Shown: positions 49,412 through 57,844, numbered from the stretch's first letter. The stretch is DNA of 64,000 nucleotides from Alphaproteobacteria bacterium (GCA_005884765.1 VAZV01000144.1:1-64000), one strand, 5' to 3'. Translations and numbers: made by a program. Notes: generated from the letters alone by a model not told the origin.

Positions 49412-49602
49412 ACTAGAGCATGATCCGGAAAAGTGGGTACCGGTTTTCCCTCGCGACAAACGCGGAACGCGTTTGCGCGGAGATCATGCTCAAACAAAAA
49501 GATAGTGCGGGATGACCTTCCTTCGAAGCGTCATCCCGCGCAATCTCCACTCTGAATGATCTCTTCGGAAGACGGGTACCGATGTTTCCGGATTATGCTC
49601 TG
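49412..49602. repeat. Intergenic palindromic repeat, family A copy 2 (compound)
   Basis: A complete forward copy at 49412-49540 has the outer stem AGCATGATC/GATCATGCT, an inner GGAAAA/TTTTCC hairpin, an inner CGCG-rich hairpin, a linker with CAAACAAAAA, then the GCGGGATGAC/GTCATCCCGC hairpin. A second, partial inverted copy (about 49551-49602, ending GGATTATGCTC) shares that last hairpin. It lies between two plus-strand genes. Confidence 0.85.
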
Positions 49603-49697
49603 GCGGAAGCCCAGCGGCGTGATCTTCCGCGGGACCTCTCAAAAACCCTTTGTTAACCATAATTGGTGCAAGACTGAAGCCTTATCCCGTCTAAAGG

Positions 49698-50459
49698 ATG
49701 GCTGCGGTGCGGCTTGCGCGCGCGTTTCGATTGCCGATCATTGCCACCGCGATCGCGCTTGCGCTGCCGGGCTGCATGCAGACGGCCGGTCCCGTCGCGG
49801 TGACGCAGCCCTCGAGCGATCTCGATTATATGGCTTACGGCCGGCCCGATGGAGCGGTCCCCGCAGCCACAGATTCCAGCGGCGGCGGCGCCATCAGCGC
49901 GCTTCGCAACAGCTTTGCTTCGGCTTCCCCGCGCTCTTCCGCCTCCGCGCCGGTGCCTGCTGCCTATGCTGCCGCTGCCCCGGCGCCCGTTATCCGTGAC
50001 GCGGCCTATCGGCTCGATGCCGGCGACAAACTGCGCGTCGTGGTCTTTGGCCAGGAAGGCCTCACCAACACCTATGCCATCGATGCCGGCGGCTCGATCA
50101 CCATGCCGTTGATCGGTCAGGTCGTCGCGCGCCGCCGCACGCCAACCTCGCTTGCCGCCGAGATATCGGCCAAACTGCGCCAGGGCTACATCCGCGAGCC
50201 CTCGGTGGCGGTCGAGATCGAAGCCTACCGGCCGTTCTTTATCCTGGGCGAGGTCGCGGCTCCCGGCCAGTATCCTTATGTGCCGAACATGACGGTCGAA
50301 AGCGCCGTCGCGATCGCCGGCGGCTTCGCGCCGCGCGCGCGGCGCGACGTCGTGACGCTCACGCATACCGACGCATCCGGCCCAAGCCGCGCGGTGGTGC
50401 CGCTCGGCACGTCGCTCGGCCCGGGCGATACCGTGCTGGTCGGCGAGCGCTGGTTCTAG
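49698..50459 (+). CDS. Polysaccharide export outer-membrane lipoprotein (Wza/ExoF type)
   Basis: 253 residues. It begins with a lipoprotein signal and lipobox (ATAIALALPGC, Cys26), so it is an outer-membrane-anchored lipoprotein. A low-complexity Ser/Ala/Pro linker (about 45-95) precedes the Poly_export domain (YRLDAGDKLRVVVFGQEGLT, then SITMPLIGQVVARRRTPTSL) and a SLBB-type repeat (FFILGEVAAPGQYPYVPNMT). Such proteins form the outer-membrane channel for capsule or exopolysaccharide. No glycosyltransferase cluster is adjacent. A TTAACCAT motif 45 nt upstream resembles a CtrA half-site. Confidence 0.88.
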   Translation: MAAVRLARAFRLPIIATAIALALPGCMQTAGPVAVTQPSSDLDYMAYGRPDGAVPAATDSSGGGAISALRNSFASASPRSSASAPVPAAYAAAAPAPVIRDAAYRLDAGDKLRVVVFGQEGLTNTYAIDAGGSITMPLIGQVVARRRTPTSLAAEISAKLRQGYIREPSVAVEIEAYRPFFILGEVAAPGQYPYVPNMTVESAVAIAGGFAPRARRDVVTLTHTDASGPSRAVVPLGTSLGPGDTVLVGERWF

Positions 50460-50466
50460 ATTTCAA

Positions 50467-50850
50467 CTATCCCTGCCTCGCTGCGTGGGGCAGGCCGTCG
50501 AGAAACGGCAGCACCGCGTCGATGAATGCTTGCGGCTGGTCGATGTTGACGGCATGACCGGCGGCTGGGATCACTGCCTTACGGGCGCCCGGAATCTTCG
50601 CCGCCATGTAATCGGATGCCGCCAGGAAAGGCGCATCGTCGGCGCCGACCACGATCAGCGCCGGCACCTTGATCTCGGGCAAAATCTCGATCACGCGGGC
50701 GTCGCGCTGGGTCAGCATGCCGCGCGCCGCGCGTACCAGTCCCGACGCGTCGCGATGGCTCACCATGGAGCGTTCGCGGCTCGCCGAGTTCAAGGCGGCA
50801 AGACCCTCGCGCTCAAAGCGCTCCGCGGTGCCGAGCGCGCGCTTGTTCCA
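50467..50850 (-). pseudogene. Alpha/beta hydrolase, 5'-truncated remnant
   Basis: Only the C-terminal ~128 residues are left: WNKRALGTAERFEREGLAAL, then RGMLTQRDARVIEILPEIKV, and the catalytic Asp and His regions VPALIVVGADDAPFLAASDY and RKAVIPAAGHAVNIDQPQAF. The N-terminal half with the nucleophile elbow (G-x-S-x-G) is missing, and the sequence upstream of about 50850 does not continue the family. It overlaps nothing else and ends 8 nt after the export gene on the other strand. It cannot be an active hydrolase. Confidence 0.75.
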
Positions 50851-51086
50851 GGCGGGAACAGCCGAACGCAGCTTGCAGCCATCCCGATTAACAAGCCCTC
50901 GGGAGCAAGGCTGCGCCTGAGCTGTCCTTGCGGCGGATTGTTTGCTCCGCCGATGGCGTGGGCCGCGTTCGCTAAAATTGTATGGTTTACCTCGACAAAC
51001 CATTCATCACGCCCATTAAGGCGCGGAGAACTCCTTCTGGGATAGGTTTCGCAGTCAGTCATCACCGCAAAGTCGCCTGGGGATTC

Positions 51087-52178
51087 ATGACAGCCGCAGC
51101 CACAGAGAACAAACGCCGACTGCTCCTCGCATCGGACCGCAGTGATCAAAGCAGCGAGCTGGCCCATATCCTGCAATCGGTCGGCGAAGTGGAATCGATC
51201 ACGACAGCGGACATTCCCGAAAGTCCCGCGCGCCAGGTTTCCGGCATCGTGGTCGACATCAACCTACGATCCGCCGAGAGCGTGCAGCGGGTCCGCAACA
51301 GGCTGCGCGGCGAAGCGTATCGCTCGATGCCGCGGTTGTTCGTTCTGGCCGACGCGCTTCATCACGCCTCGATGCAGGCCTGGGCGCTTGGTGCCACCGA
51401 TACCATCTCGCGGCCGCTCGATGCCGCGGCCATCCTGCAACGGGTGCGCTCCGCCTTTCCAGACACCACGGGCTATGACGCGACCGATCGCGGCAAGGCC
51501 TTGAACCGCGGCATCGAAGCTGCGCACGCGGTGATCGTCAAGATTTTCGAGAAGCTTCCCGCCGGCGAGCCGCTGACATTTGACGACGTCGTGCAGGCCG
51601 AAAGCAAGATCCTCAAGGCCATCAAGCATACCTCGCTGCGCGAATGGCTGACGACCGTCGGCTGCCACCATGCCGACACCTATCGCCACTGCCTGTTTGT
51701 CACCGGATTTGCGGTGGCGTATGCGCAGAATCTCGGCATGCGGGAGGACGACCAGCGCCGCCTGGCGCGTGCCGCGCTGCTGCACGATGTCGGCAAGGCA
51801 TTCATCCCGGTGGCGATCCTGGACAAGCCGGGCGCGCTTAACGAGCAGGAGATGGGTGAAATCCGCGAGCACCCGCGCCGCGGCTATGATGCACTCGCGG
51901 CTCAAGGCGGTTTTCCCGCGGAGATGCTGGACGTGGTCCTGCACCACCATGAATTCCTTGACGGCAGTGGATATCCGAACGGTCTTGCCGGCAACCAGAT
52001 CAGCGATATCGTTCGCCTGACGACGATCGTGGATATCTATGCGGCCCTCGTTGAAAAGCGCGCCTACCGCTTGCCGTATACGCATGTGCGAGCGTTTGCG
52101 CTGATGGAAGGGATGGGCGGCAAGCTCGATCAGCAATTGCTGCAGGCATTCCGCCCGGTCGCGTTCGGGGCGTACTGA
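51087..52178 (+). CDS. Response-regulator-like protein with HD-GYP domain (c-di-GMP phosphodiesterase family)
   Basis: 363 residues from ATG 51087. Residues about 10-130 look like a degenerate receiver domain: it starts RRLLLASDRSDQSSELAHIL but no clean phospho-acceptor Asp pocket is evident. Residues about 180-345 are the HD-GYP domain with HADTYRHCLFVTGFAVAYAQ, the HD motif ALLHDVGKAFIPVAILDKPG and HHHEFLDGSGYPNGL. HD-GYP proteins hydrolyse c-di-GMP and control motility and biofilm. The family B repeat downstream separates it from the VOC gene. Confidence 0.9.
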   Translation: MTAAATENKRRLLLASDRSDQSSELAHILQSVGEVESITTADIPESPARQVSGIVVDINLRSAESVQRVRNRLRGEAYRSMPRLFVLADALHHASMQAWALGATDTISRPLDAAAILQRVRSAFPDTTGYDATDRGKALNRGIEAAHAVIVKIFEKLPAGEPLTFDDVVQAESKILKAIKHTSLREWLTTVGCHHADTYRHCLFVTGFAVAYAQNLGMREDDQRRLARAALLHDVGKAFIPVAILDKPGALNEQEMGEIREHPRRGYDALAAQGGFPAEMLDVVLHHHEFLDGSGYPNGLAGNQISDIVRLTTIVDIYAALVEKRAYRLPYTHVRAFALMEGMGGKLDQQLLQAFRPVAFGAY

Positions 52179-52348
52179 TCAGGCCGGCACGAAGGTTACG
52201 CGACCTGCGACGACTACCGGAAAGGCGCTTGCTACGAATGGATTTGCCAAAGTTTGTTTCGATGATTTGAAAGACGACATGCGTTGGACGATCGCCGATC
52301 AGTGATCGCCTTCACAACTTGGCAAAACGGCGCGTCGTCGCTCCATCG

Positions 52349-52437
52349 CCATGGCCGGGCTTGACCCGGCCATCCACGCCCTAAGAACCTGCGGCGAGAA
52401 AGACGTGGATGCCCGGGCCAAGCCCGGGCATGACGAC
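52349..52437. repeat. Intergenic inverted repeat, family B copy 2
   Basis: Same plan as 22055-22145: ATGGCCGGGCTTGACCCGGC (hairpin 1), ATCCACG pairing with CGTGGAT across the centre, and GCCCGGGCCAAGCCCGGGC (hairpin 2). The central unpaired part differs from copy 1. It fills the gap between the convergent HD-GYP and VOC genes. Confidence 0.8.
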
Positions 52438-52463
52438 CTGTTACACGGCTGGTCTTGGGAGCC

Positions 52464-52883
52464 TTACTTCGGCCCGTCCTCATACGACGAAATCTCGATC
52501 AGGCTGCCGTCGGGATCCCGGCAATAGACCGACAGTAGCGTGCCGCGGGCGCCCTGTTTTTTGGTCGGGCCTTCTTCAATCGCAACGCCGTTCGCCTCCA
52601 GATGCGCGACCACCTCGTCCGGCGTGCTCGAAGTCAGAAAGCAGAGGTCGTCGCTGCCGGCCATTTCATGGTCCGCAGTGAACCATTCGACCTTGTCGGC
52701 ATCGCGCGGCCGCACATTGATTTTCTGATTGCCGAACACCAGCGAGGTCCGCTTCGCCTGGCCGCGGCCGGGATCGAATAGCTTGATCTCCATGCCGAGG
52801 ATCTTTCGGTACCACTCCGCTGTCCGCGCGACATCGGAAACATTGATCACGATATGATCGAGCGCGCTGACCTTCACCTGCAT
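52464..52883 (-). CDS. VOC family protein (glyoxalase/fosfomycin-resistance/dioxygenase fold)
   Basis: 139 residues. KVSALDHIVINVSDVARTAE at the start, YRKILGMEIKLFDPGRGQAK, and the C-terminal LLSVYCRDPDGSLIEISSYE are typical VOC metal-site elements (His8, a middle acidic residue and Glu near the end). The closest named subgroup is a glyoxalase/bleomycin-type protein with hydrophobic YC-RDPDG motif. The substrate is not predictable. It is not a FosA: the FosA-specific K+ loop is not seen. Confidence 0.88.
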   Translation of the reverse strand: MQVKVSALDHIVINVSDVARTAEWYRKILGMEIKLFDPGRGQAKRTSLVFGNQKINVRPRDADKVEWFTADHEMAGSDDLCFLTSSTPDEVVAHLEANGVAIEEGPTKKQGARGTLLSVYCRDPDGSLIEISSYEDGPK

Positions 52884-53008
52884 GGATTATCCTTATCGCC
52901 TCGGCTTTATGCATACGTCCCGCGCTGGTCGCCTGGAGTGTTGCTTGTTACAACGCGAGCCCACATCAATTCAACCGCATCGGTTCAACAAAATTGAGGA
53001 GAAATTCT

Positions 53009-53905
53009 ATGACGTCACGTCGCGCCGCGATCGGACTGGTTGCAATCGGCCTTCCGGCCATGGTCCTGTCCGCAAGGACCGCGGCGGCGCTGGATTACCC
53101 GACGCGCCCGGTGCGCTTCGTGGTCGGATATCCGCCGGGTGGTGCCACCGACATCCTGGCGCGCCTCATCGGCCAGCGGCTGTCGGAGAAACTCGGCCAG
53201 CAATTCGTAGTCGAAAACAAACCCGGCGCCGGGAACAACATCGGGACCGAGGCGGCGGTCAATGCCGAGCCCGACGGTTATACCGTGCTGCTCATTAATC
53301 CTGCGAACTACATCAACGCCTCACTCTACGCCAATCTGAAATTCGATTTCGTCCGCGACATTGCGCCGATCGCCTCATTCAACCGCGTGCCGAACGTGAT
53401 GACGGTCAACAAGGATGTGCCGGCGAAAAACGTCGCCGAGTTCATCGCCTATGTGAAGGCCAATCCCGGCAAGGTGAATATGGCCTCGTCCGGCAACGGC
53501 ACCTCGGTGCATTTGTCCGGCGAAATGTTCATGGCAATGACCGGCACCAAGATGCAGCACGTACCCTATCGGGGTGCAGCGCCCGCGATCACCGACATGC
53601 TCGGCGGCCAAGTGCAGGTGATCTTCGACAATATGCCTTCGATCATCCAGCATATCCGCGCCGGCTCGCTGCGCGCTTTGGGCGTGACGACTGTGCAACG
53701 CTCCCCGCAATTGCCCGATGTAATCATCGCCAAGCTCAATTCCGAGATCAACGCGGTCCTGGCCGAACCCGAGATGAAGAAGCGCCTGGTCGAGTTGGGC
53801 GGCGAGCCGCTGATCCAGTCGCCGCAGGCTTTTGGCGCGCAGATCAGGGCCGAAACCGAGAAATGGAAAAAGGTGGTGGAGTTCGCCGGCCTCAAGGTAG
53901 AGTGA
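53009..53905 (+). CDS. Tripartite tricarboxylate transporter substrate-binding protein (TctC/Bug family)
   Basis: 298 residues from ATG 53009, preceded by GAGGAG. A signal peptide with twin Arg (MTSRRAAIGLVAIGLPAMVL) ends near AAA; a Tat-type export is possible. The mature protein starts LDYPTRPVRFVVGYPPGGAT, has LSEKLGQQFVVENKPGAGNN and YRGAAPAITDMLGGQVQVIF, standard for Bug periplasmic binding proteins. No tctA or tctB lies nearby, so it is an orphan binding protein, common in Bradyrhizobium. Ligand likely a small carboxylic acid, unproven. Confidence 0.92.
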   Translation: MTSRRAAIGLVAIGLPAMVLSARTAAALDYPTRPVRFVVGYPPGGATDILARLIGQRLSEKLGQQFVVENKPGAGNNIGTEAAVNAEPDGYTVLLINPANYINASLYANLKFDFVRDIAPIASFNRVPNVMTVNKDVPAKNVAEFIAYVKANPGKVNMASSGNGTSVHLSGEMFMAMTGTKMQHVPYRGAAPAITDMLGGQVQVIFDNMPSIIQHIRAGSLRALGVTTVQRSPQLPDVIIAKLNSEINAVLAEPEMKKRLVELGGEPLIQSPQAFGAQIRAETEKWKKVVEFAGLKVE

Positions 53906-53976
53906 TGTCCGGATATTGTGTTTAGATGATATGATCTTGAACAGAGGCCGACGGGTTCGTCAGCGCGGAGGAGAAC

Positions 53977-54243
53977 ATGCGCAAGTTGGTATTGGCGATG
54001 ACGCTCCTGACCGCGGCCGGTGCTGCCACGTTGCTCACTTCCGCGCCTGCTGCGGCCTACGATTATCCCTGGTGCCTGCAGGGCAGGAATGAGGGCATTC
54101 CCGGCGACTGCTCGTACCAGACTTATGCGCAGTGCCTTGCGTCGGCGTCCGGCAGGTTTGCCTACTGCAACATCAATCCGCGGGTCGCGTTTAGCCGGGT
54201 GCCGAACCGGCGGCGGCCATATGCTTATTATTACAACGACTGA
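53977..54243 (+). CDS. DUF3551 small secreted protein
   Basis: 88 residues. An N-terminal signal peptide (MRKLVLAMTLLTAAGAATLL, cleavage near PAAA) precedes a Cys-containing mature part: YDYPWCLQGRNEGIPGDCSY, then QTYAQCLASASGRFAYCNIN. Four cysteines fit two disulfides in the periplasm. DUF3551 proteins are typical of Bradyrhizobium and relatives and usually of unknown function. GGAGGA lies upstream. Some copies are expressed in symbiosis or stress, but nothing in the sequence shows a role here. Confidence 0.88.
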   Translation: MRKLVLAMTLLTAAGAATLLTSAPAAAYDYPWCLQGRNEGIPGDCSYQTYAQCLASASGRFAYCNINPRVAFSRVPNRRRPYAYYYND

Positions 54244-54308
54244 AGTTTTGGGCTGAAGTTTTTGCCCTGACGCTTGACTGTCTTTCGCGGCCGCATATAC
54301 TAAACCAT

Positions 54309-54755
54309 ATGGTTAAGTATGGTGGCGAGACCCTGGACCGCACCTTTGCGGCGCTCGCGGATCCGACGCGGCGGGCGCTCTTGGCGCGGCTCGGCGGCCG
54401 GGAAAGCCTCTCGGTCAGTGAGCTGGCGCAGCCGTTTGCGATGTCGCTGCCGGCGATCATGAAGCATCTCGATGTGCTGTCGGATGCGGGCCTGATTGCG
54501 CGCGAAAAGATCGGCCGCACCGTGGCGTGTCGCCTGACGGCCAAGCCGATGGAGCAGGCGATGGACTGGCTGAACCGCTACCAGCGCTTCTGGTCCGACA
54601 CGCTCGATCGCCTTGCCGCTTTTGTGGAGGAAGAACAATGGCAACCAAATCAAACGCTGCCGCCGACGTCACCAGGCCGAGCCTCAGCTTCACGCGTCGT
54701 CTCAAGGCCCCGCCGGCGAAAGTCTACGCCGCGTGGACCGACCCGCAAAAAATAA
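54309..54755 (+). CDS. ArsR-family transcriptional regulator
   Basis: 148 residues. The winged HTH spans about 8-90: YGGETLDRTFAALADPTRRA, then LSVSELAQPFAMSLPAIMKH and LIAREKIGRTVACRLTAKPM. No metal-binding cysteines are seen, which fits the ArsR group that sits next to SRPBCC/AHSA1 proteins. The last 39 residues (after AFVEEEQ) overlap the next gene in another frame and are Pro/Arg-rich, so the fold ends earlier. It forms an operon with the SRPBCC and DUF899 genes. Confidence 0.9.
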   Translation: MVKYGGETLDRTFAALADPTRRALLARLGGRESLSVSELAQPFAMSLPAIMKHLDVLSDAGLIAREKIGRTVACRLTAKPMEQAMDWLNRYQRFWSDTLDRLAAFVEEEQWQPNQTLPPTSPGRASASRVVSRPRRRKSTPRGPTRKK

Positions 54756-55096
54756 TCCGCTGGTTCGGACGCTCGGACGCCAAGCCCAATTCGTTCCACG
54801 CCGAGATCGACGCGCGGATCGGCGGCCGTTTTCGCGTCAGTTTCTCCACCGCCGAGGAGTACTACGAAGTCGACGGCGTCTACCGCGAGGTCGTGCCCAA
54901 CGAAAAGTTGGTGTTCTCCTGGGCGTGGCACTCGACGCCGGAGCGGCAATCGCAGGTGACGGTGGCGCTGAAGCCCGACGGCGACGGCACGCTGCTCACG
55001 CTTTTGCACGAGCAGCTGTTCGATCAGGCCGCGCGCGACGGCCATGAGCGCGGTTGGATCGGCGCACTCGACAAGCTGGAAAATTATCTCGCCTGA
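54638..55096 (+). CDS. SRPBCC/AHSA1 family protein
   Basis: 152 residues from ATG 54638 (MATKSNAAADVTRPSLSFTR) with GGAGGAAG upstream, inside the 3' part of the ArsR frame (118-nt overlap). The START/Bet v1-like fold has LKAPPAKVYAAWTDPQKIIR, then DARIGGRFRVSFSTAEEYYE and GHERGWIGALDKLENYLA. AHSA1-domain proteins bind small hydrophobic ligands. ArsR-SRPBCC pairs are common in alphaproteobacteria and the regulator probably controls this gene. Function unknown. Confidence 0.9.
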   Translation: MATKSNAAADVTRPSLSFTRRLKAPPAKVYAAWTDPQKIIRWFGRSDAKPNSFHAEIDARIGGRFRVSFSTAEEYYEVDGVYREVVPNEKLVFSWAWHSTPERQSQVTVALKPDGDGTLLTLLHEQLFDQAARDGHERGWIGALDKLENYLA

Positions 55097-55112
55097 TAGA
55101 GGAGAGTTCTTC

Positions 55113-55838
55113 ATGCAACCACACAAGATCGTCTCGCGCGAAGAATGGATCGAGGCGCGCAAAACGCATATGGCCCATGAGAAGGAATATACCCGCGCGC
55201 GGGACCGCCTGAGCGCGGAGCGCCGAGCGCTGCCATGGGTCAAGGTCGACAAGAATTATGTGTTCGACGGCCGTGACGGCAAGAAGACGCTGGCCGATCT
55301 GTTCAAGGGCAAGAGCCAGCTCGTGGTACAGCATTTCATGTTCGCGCCCGACTGGAACGAGGGCTGCAAGAGCTGCTCGTTCTGGGCGGACGGCTTCGAG
55401 CGCATGGTGCCGCATCTCGCCGCCCGCGATACCACGCTGGTCGCGGTCTCTCGCGCGCCGATCGAGAAGCTTCTGGGGTTTGCAAAGCGGATGGGCTGGA
55501 CGTTCGACTGGCTGTCCTCGGCGGGGAGCGATTTCAACTACGACTACGCGGTTTCGTTTACGCAGGAACAGATCGAGTCGGGCACAAAGCTCTATAATTT
55601 CGGCACGTCGGGCTTCGGCATCGAGGAGGCGCCCGGCATCAGCGTGTTCTACCGCAACGAAGCGGGAGATATCTTCCACACCTACTCTTGCTTCGCCCGC
55701 GGCCTCGACATGATGAACGCCGCCTATCACTATCTCGACCTGACCCCGCTCGGGCGTCACGAAGAAGGCTTGCCCTCTTCGATGGACTGGCTGCGGCTGC
55801 GCGACCAGTACCAGGTGGAAACCGCCGCCGCGAGCTGA
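55113..55838 (+). CDS. DUF899 family thioredoxin-like protein
   Basis: 241 residues from ATG 55113, preceded by GAGGAG. DUF899 members have a thioredoxin-like fold; here NEGCKSCSFWADGFERMVPH gives a C-x2-C motif. The segment RDTTLVAVSRAPIEKLLGFA and the end NAAYHYLDLTPLGRHEEGLP are typical. It starts 16 nt after the SRPBCC stop, so the three genes form one operon. The role is unknown; a redox or stress function is suggested by the motif and by many ArsR-SRPBCC-DUF899 clusters. Confidence 0.9.
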   Translation: MQPHKIVSREEWIEARKTHMAHEKEYTRARDRLSAERRALPWVKVDKNYVFDGRDGKKTLADLFKGKSQLVVQHFMFAPDWNEGCKSCSFWADGFERMVPHLAARDTTLVAVSRAPIEKLLGFAKRMGWTFDWLSSAGSDFNYDYAVSFTQEQIESGTKLYNFGTSGFGIEEAPGISVFYRNEAGDIFHTYSCFARGLDMMNAAYHYLDLTPLGRHEEGLPSSMDWLRLRDQYQVETAAAS

Positions 55839-55848
55839 TCCGTGGGCG

Positions 55849-56000
55849 CTAAAGCATGATCCGGAAATGCATGCCCTCGGGCTTGACCCGAGGGTGGGTA
55901 CCGGTTTTCCTCGCGACAAACGCGTAACGCGTTTGCGCGGAGATCATGCTCAGACAAAAACATAGAGCGGGATGACGATTCGAAGAAAAGTCATCACGCT
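55849..56000. repeat. Intergenic palindromic repeat, family A copy 3, with a nested hairpin
   Basis: Family A module: outer stem AGCATGATC/GATCATGCT, inner CAAACGCG/CGCGTTTG hairpin, linker, then GCGGGATGAC with GTCATCACGC. Unlike the other copies it has an extra perfect hairpin at 55874-55894, arms CCCTCGGG and CCCGAGGG around CTTGA, between the GGAAA and the GTGGGTACC segments. That CTTGA-loop hairpin resembles half of family B. Confidence 0.85.
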
Positions 56001-56014
56001 TGATGGACGTTTTG

Positions 56015-56224
56015 CTACGCATGCTCACTTTTATTTAGCGCTCTTCCGTTGAGCTTCGGGGTCGGCGCGATTTCTCCGTCGAGCCAGTCTTGCTCATGGG
56101 CTAGCGCGCGCCATGCCGCCTCCATTCTTTTGTAGCGAAAATATGTCGGCTTATCGGCTGCTTGCTCGGCGAGATGGGCGCAGTTTTCAGCATTCTCCAG
56201 AAACCGCTCCGACTGTTTCATCAC
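56015..56224 (-). CDS. Small hypothetical protein (69 aa)
   Basis: MMKQSERFLENAENCAHLAE, then QAADKPTYFRYKRMEAAWRA: a short, helical, charged protein with AGGAGG a few bases upstream of the ATG. Proteins of this type are frequent in Bradyrhizobium and often annotated hypothetical. No membrane segment or signal peptide. It is convergent with the DUF899 gene across the repeat. Function unknown. Confidence 0.7.
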   Translation of the reverse strand: MMKQSERFLENAENCAHLAEQAADKPTYFRYKRMEAAWRALAHEQDWLDGEIAPTPKLNGRALNKSEHA

Positions 56225-56432
56225 AGCCTCCTTTGAAGATGGCCCGGTTTAACCTTCCACGGATTCTCAAGGTTCCAATCCAGGCACACTCAAATTGCTG
56301 GCAACCAGTCCGGTAGATGAACAGCTGTTCAGGAAACGAAGGACGGCATCGGCTGATCGAGTCCGATCATCGGGCCCGAGCGAGCTTATCCTTAATCCGC
56401 CGCCGACGGCGCGCGTGGCCTAAGCTGTTGTT

Positions 56433-57710
56433 TCACTTCTTGGCGTCGGTCTGTTCGGCCGCGGTGCAGGAGATCAACAGCGTATAGGCCCGCGCGTTTC
56501 CTGCGATCTCGGCGGTCTTCAGCTCGCCTTTGGGTTCGGCGGTTTGGTAAGGGACCACGCTGTTGTCCAGGAAGTCGCGGATCGCGCCGGTCTTGATGGC
56601 GAAGTTGATATTCTCTGGAATGTTGCCGGTCGCCCTGACGAATTTCAGCGCGTTGATTTTGGCGGCGACCATCCCGACGATTTGACCGCTGGTATCGATC
56701 AGCGGTCCGCCGCTATTGCCGGGTTGTACTGCCGCGCTGATTTGCAGGAAGCGAGTGTCGTTCAACAGCCCGCTGAGCGAACTCACAATGCCGGTCGTGA
56801 CGGTGAAATCCGAGGTCAGCAGGCCGTGATAGGGATAGCCGATCGCGACCACGGAATCGCCGGAGCGGATCGCGCGGTCGCGTATTTTGGCGAACTCCTT
56901 GAACGAGGCCGCCGGCCCCTGCAGCAAGGCCAGGTCATTGGCTTCGTCGCTGGAAACCACGCGCAGCGTGGTCACCGGCTCGCCGCTCAGATTGCCGTGA
57001 ATATCGCCGGTGCAGCCGTCGACGACGTGGTGATTGGTGATGATGTGGCCGCCGGGGCTGATCACGAAACCGGTGCCGGTCTTGCCGACAGTCCGCGCAG
57101 CCTTTGGCGTGGCGGGCGCGGGGGTGGCGGCGGTCGCGCCATTCGGCGCATCCGACTTGGCCGCGACGGCCTTGGGCGCGGCGAAATCGCCGGCGTTGTT
57201 GACCCCGTCCGCCTTGACCCTGGTGACGCAATTGGCGAGCGCTGCGATTAGCGGCCCGGTCGAACTGAGGTTGAATTGCAAGGGCGTGCCGCGCGCGACC
57301 GCCACCATCAGACTCGACTTCTGAAACGTACGCGCGACGTTCGGCGGCAGAATGGCCGAAATCAGGATCGTCGAATTGGCGGTCGCAAACAGTTTCGCCT
57401 GGGATTGCCCGTCGAAGGTGACGTCGATCGGCAGCGTGTCGCCCTTGGTGAAGTGGAAGGCGGTGCTGCCAAAGCCGAGCAGCCACGCATTGCTGGCGGT
57501 CTGGCTGACAATGAGTGACACGCCGCTGGCGTATTCGGACCCCGCCGCGCAGTGCGAGAAGTTGCCCGTATTGTCGTCGGTATAGGCGCCGCCGTTCCAT
57601 GCCCCGACATGGATCGTGCCAAAGGGCCCTGCGGCGTGGGCAATCGAGATATGGCCAATCGAGATCAAGGCTGCTTGAAAGAGGCGCGCGACAAAGAAGG
57701 ATTTCAACAT
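56433..57710 (-). CDS. Secreted trypsin-like serine protease (S1C-like)
   Basis: 425 residues from ATG 57710 (MLKSFFVARLFQAALISIGH); a signal peptide ends near AHA. Residues about 25-150 form a separate N-terminal domain (FGTIHVGAWNGGAYTDDNTG). A Pro/Ala linker precedes the protease domain with GTGFVISPGGHIITNHHVVD (His), SSDEANDLALLQGPAASFKE (Asp) and AAVQPGNSGGPLIDTSGQIV (Ser). No PDZ domain follows, so it is not a DegP/HtrA. The N-terminal domain is like other Bradyrhizobium secreted proteins. It is divergent from the membrane-protein gene at 57853. Confidence 0.9.
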   Translation of the reverse strand: MLKSFFVARLFQAALISIGHISIAHAAGPFGTIHVGAWNGGAYTDDNTGNFSHCAAGSEYASGVSLIVSQTASNAWLLGFGSTAFHFTKGDTLPIDVTFDGQSQAKLFATANSTILISAILPPNVARTFQKSSLMVAVARGTPLQFNLSSTGPLIAALANCVTRVKADGVNNAGDFAAPKAVAAKSDAPNGATAATPAPATPKAARTVGKTGTGFVISPGGHIITNHHVVDGCTGDIHGNLSGEPVTTLRVVSSDEANDLALLQGPAASFKEFAKIRDRAIRSGDSVVAIGYPYHGLLTSDFTVTTGIVSSLSGLLNDTRFLQISAAVQPGNSGGPLIDTSGQIVGMVAAKINALKFVRATGNIPENINFAIKTGAIRDFLDNSVVPYQTAEPKGELKTAEIAGNARAYTLLISCTAAEQTDAKK

Positions 57711-57844
57711 AGCAGCCTCAACGCCATACGACGGCCGCATCTTAAGGGTCTGTTGGATCGGAACGCAACCGGCAACGGCGAATGCCTGAAGTACGGCCGG
57801 CCTCAGTCGACCGCAGCTCTTGCATTTGAGCTGCGAGCCGGTAT

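Noticed and set aside
49653..49666. TTAACCATAATT as a CtrA site before the export lipoprotein
   Set aside because: Only a half-site matches and no second TTAA at the right spacing; mentioned in the gene entry but not listed as a feature.
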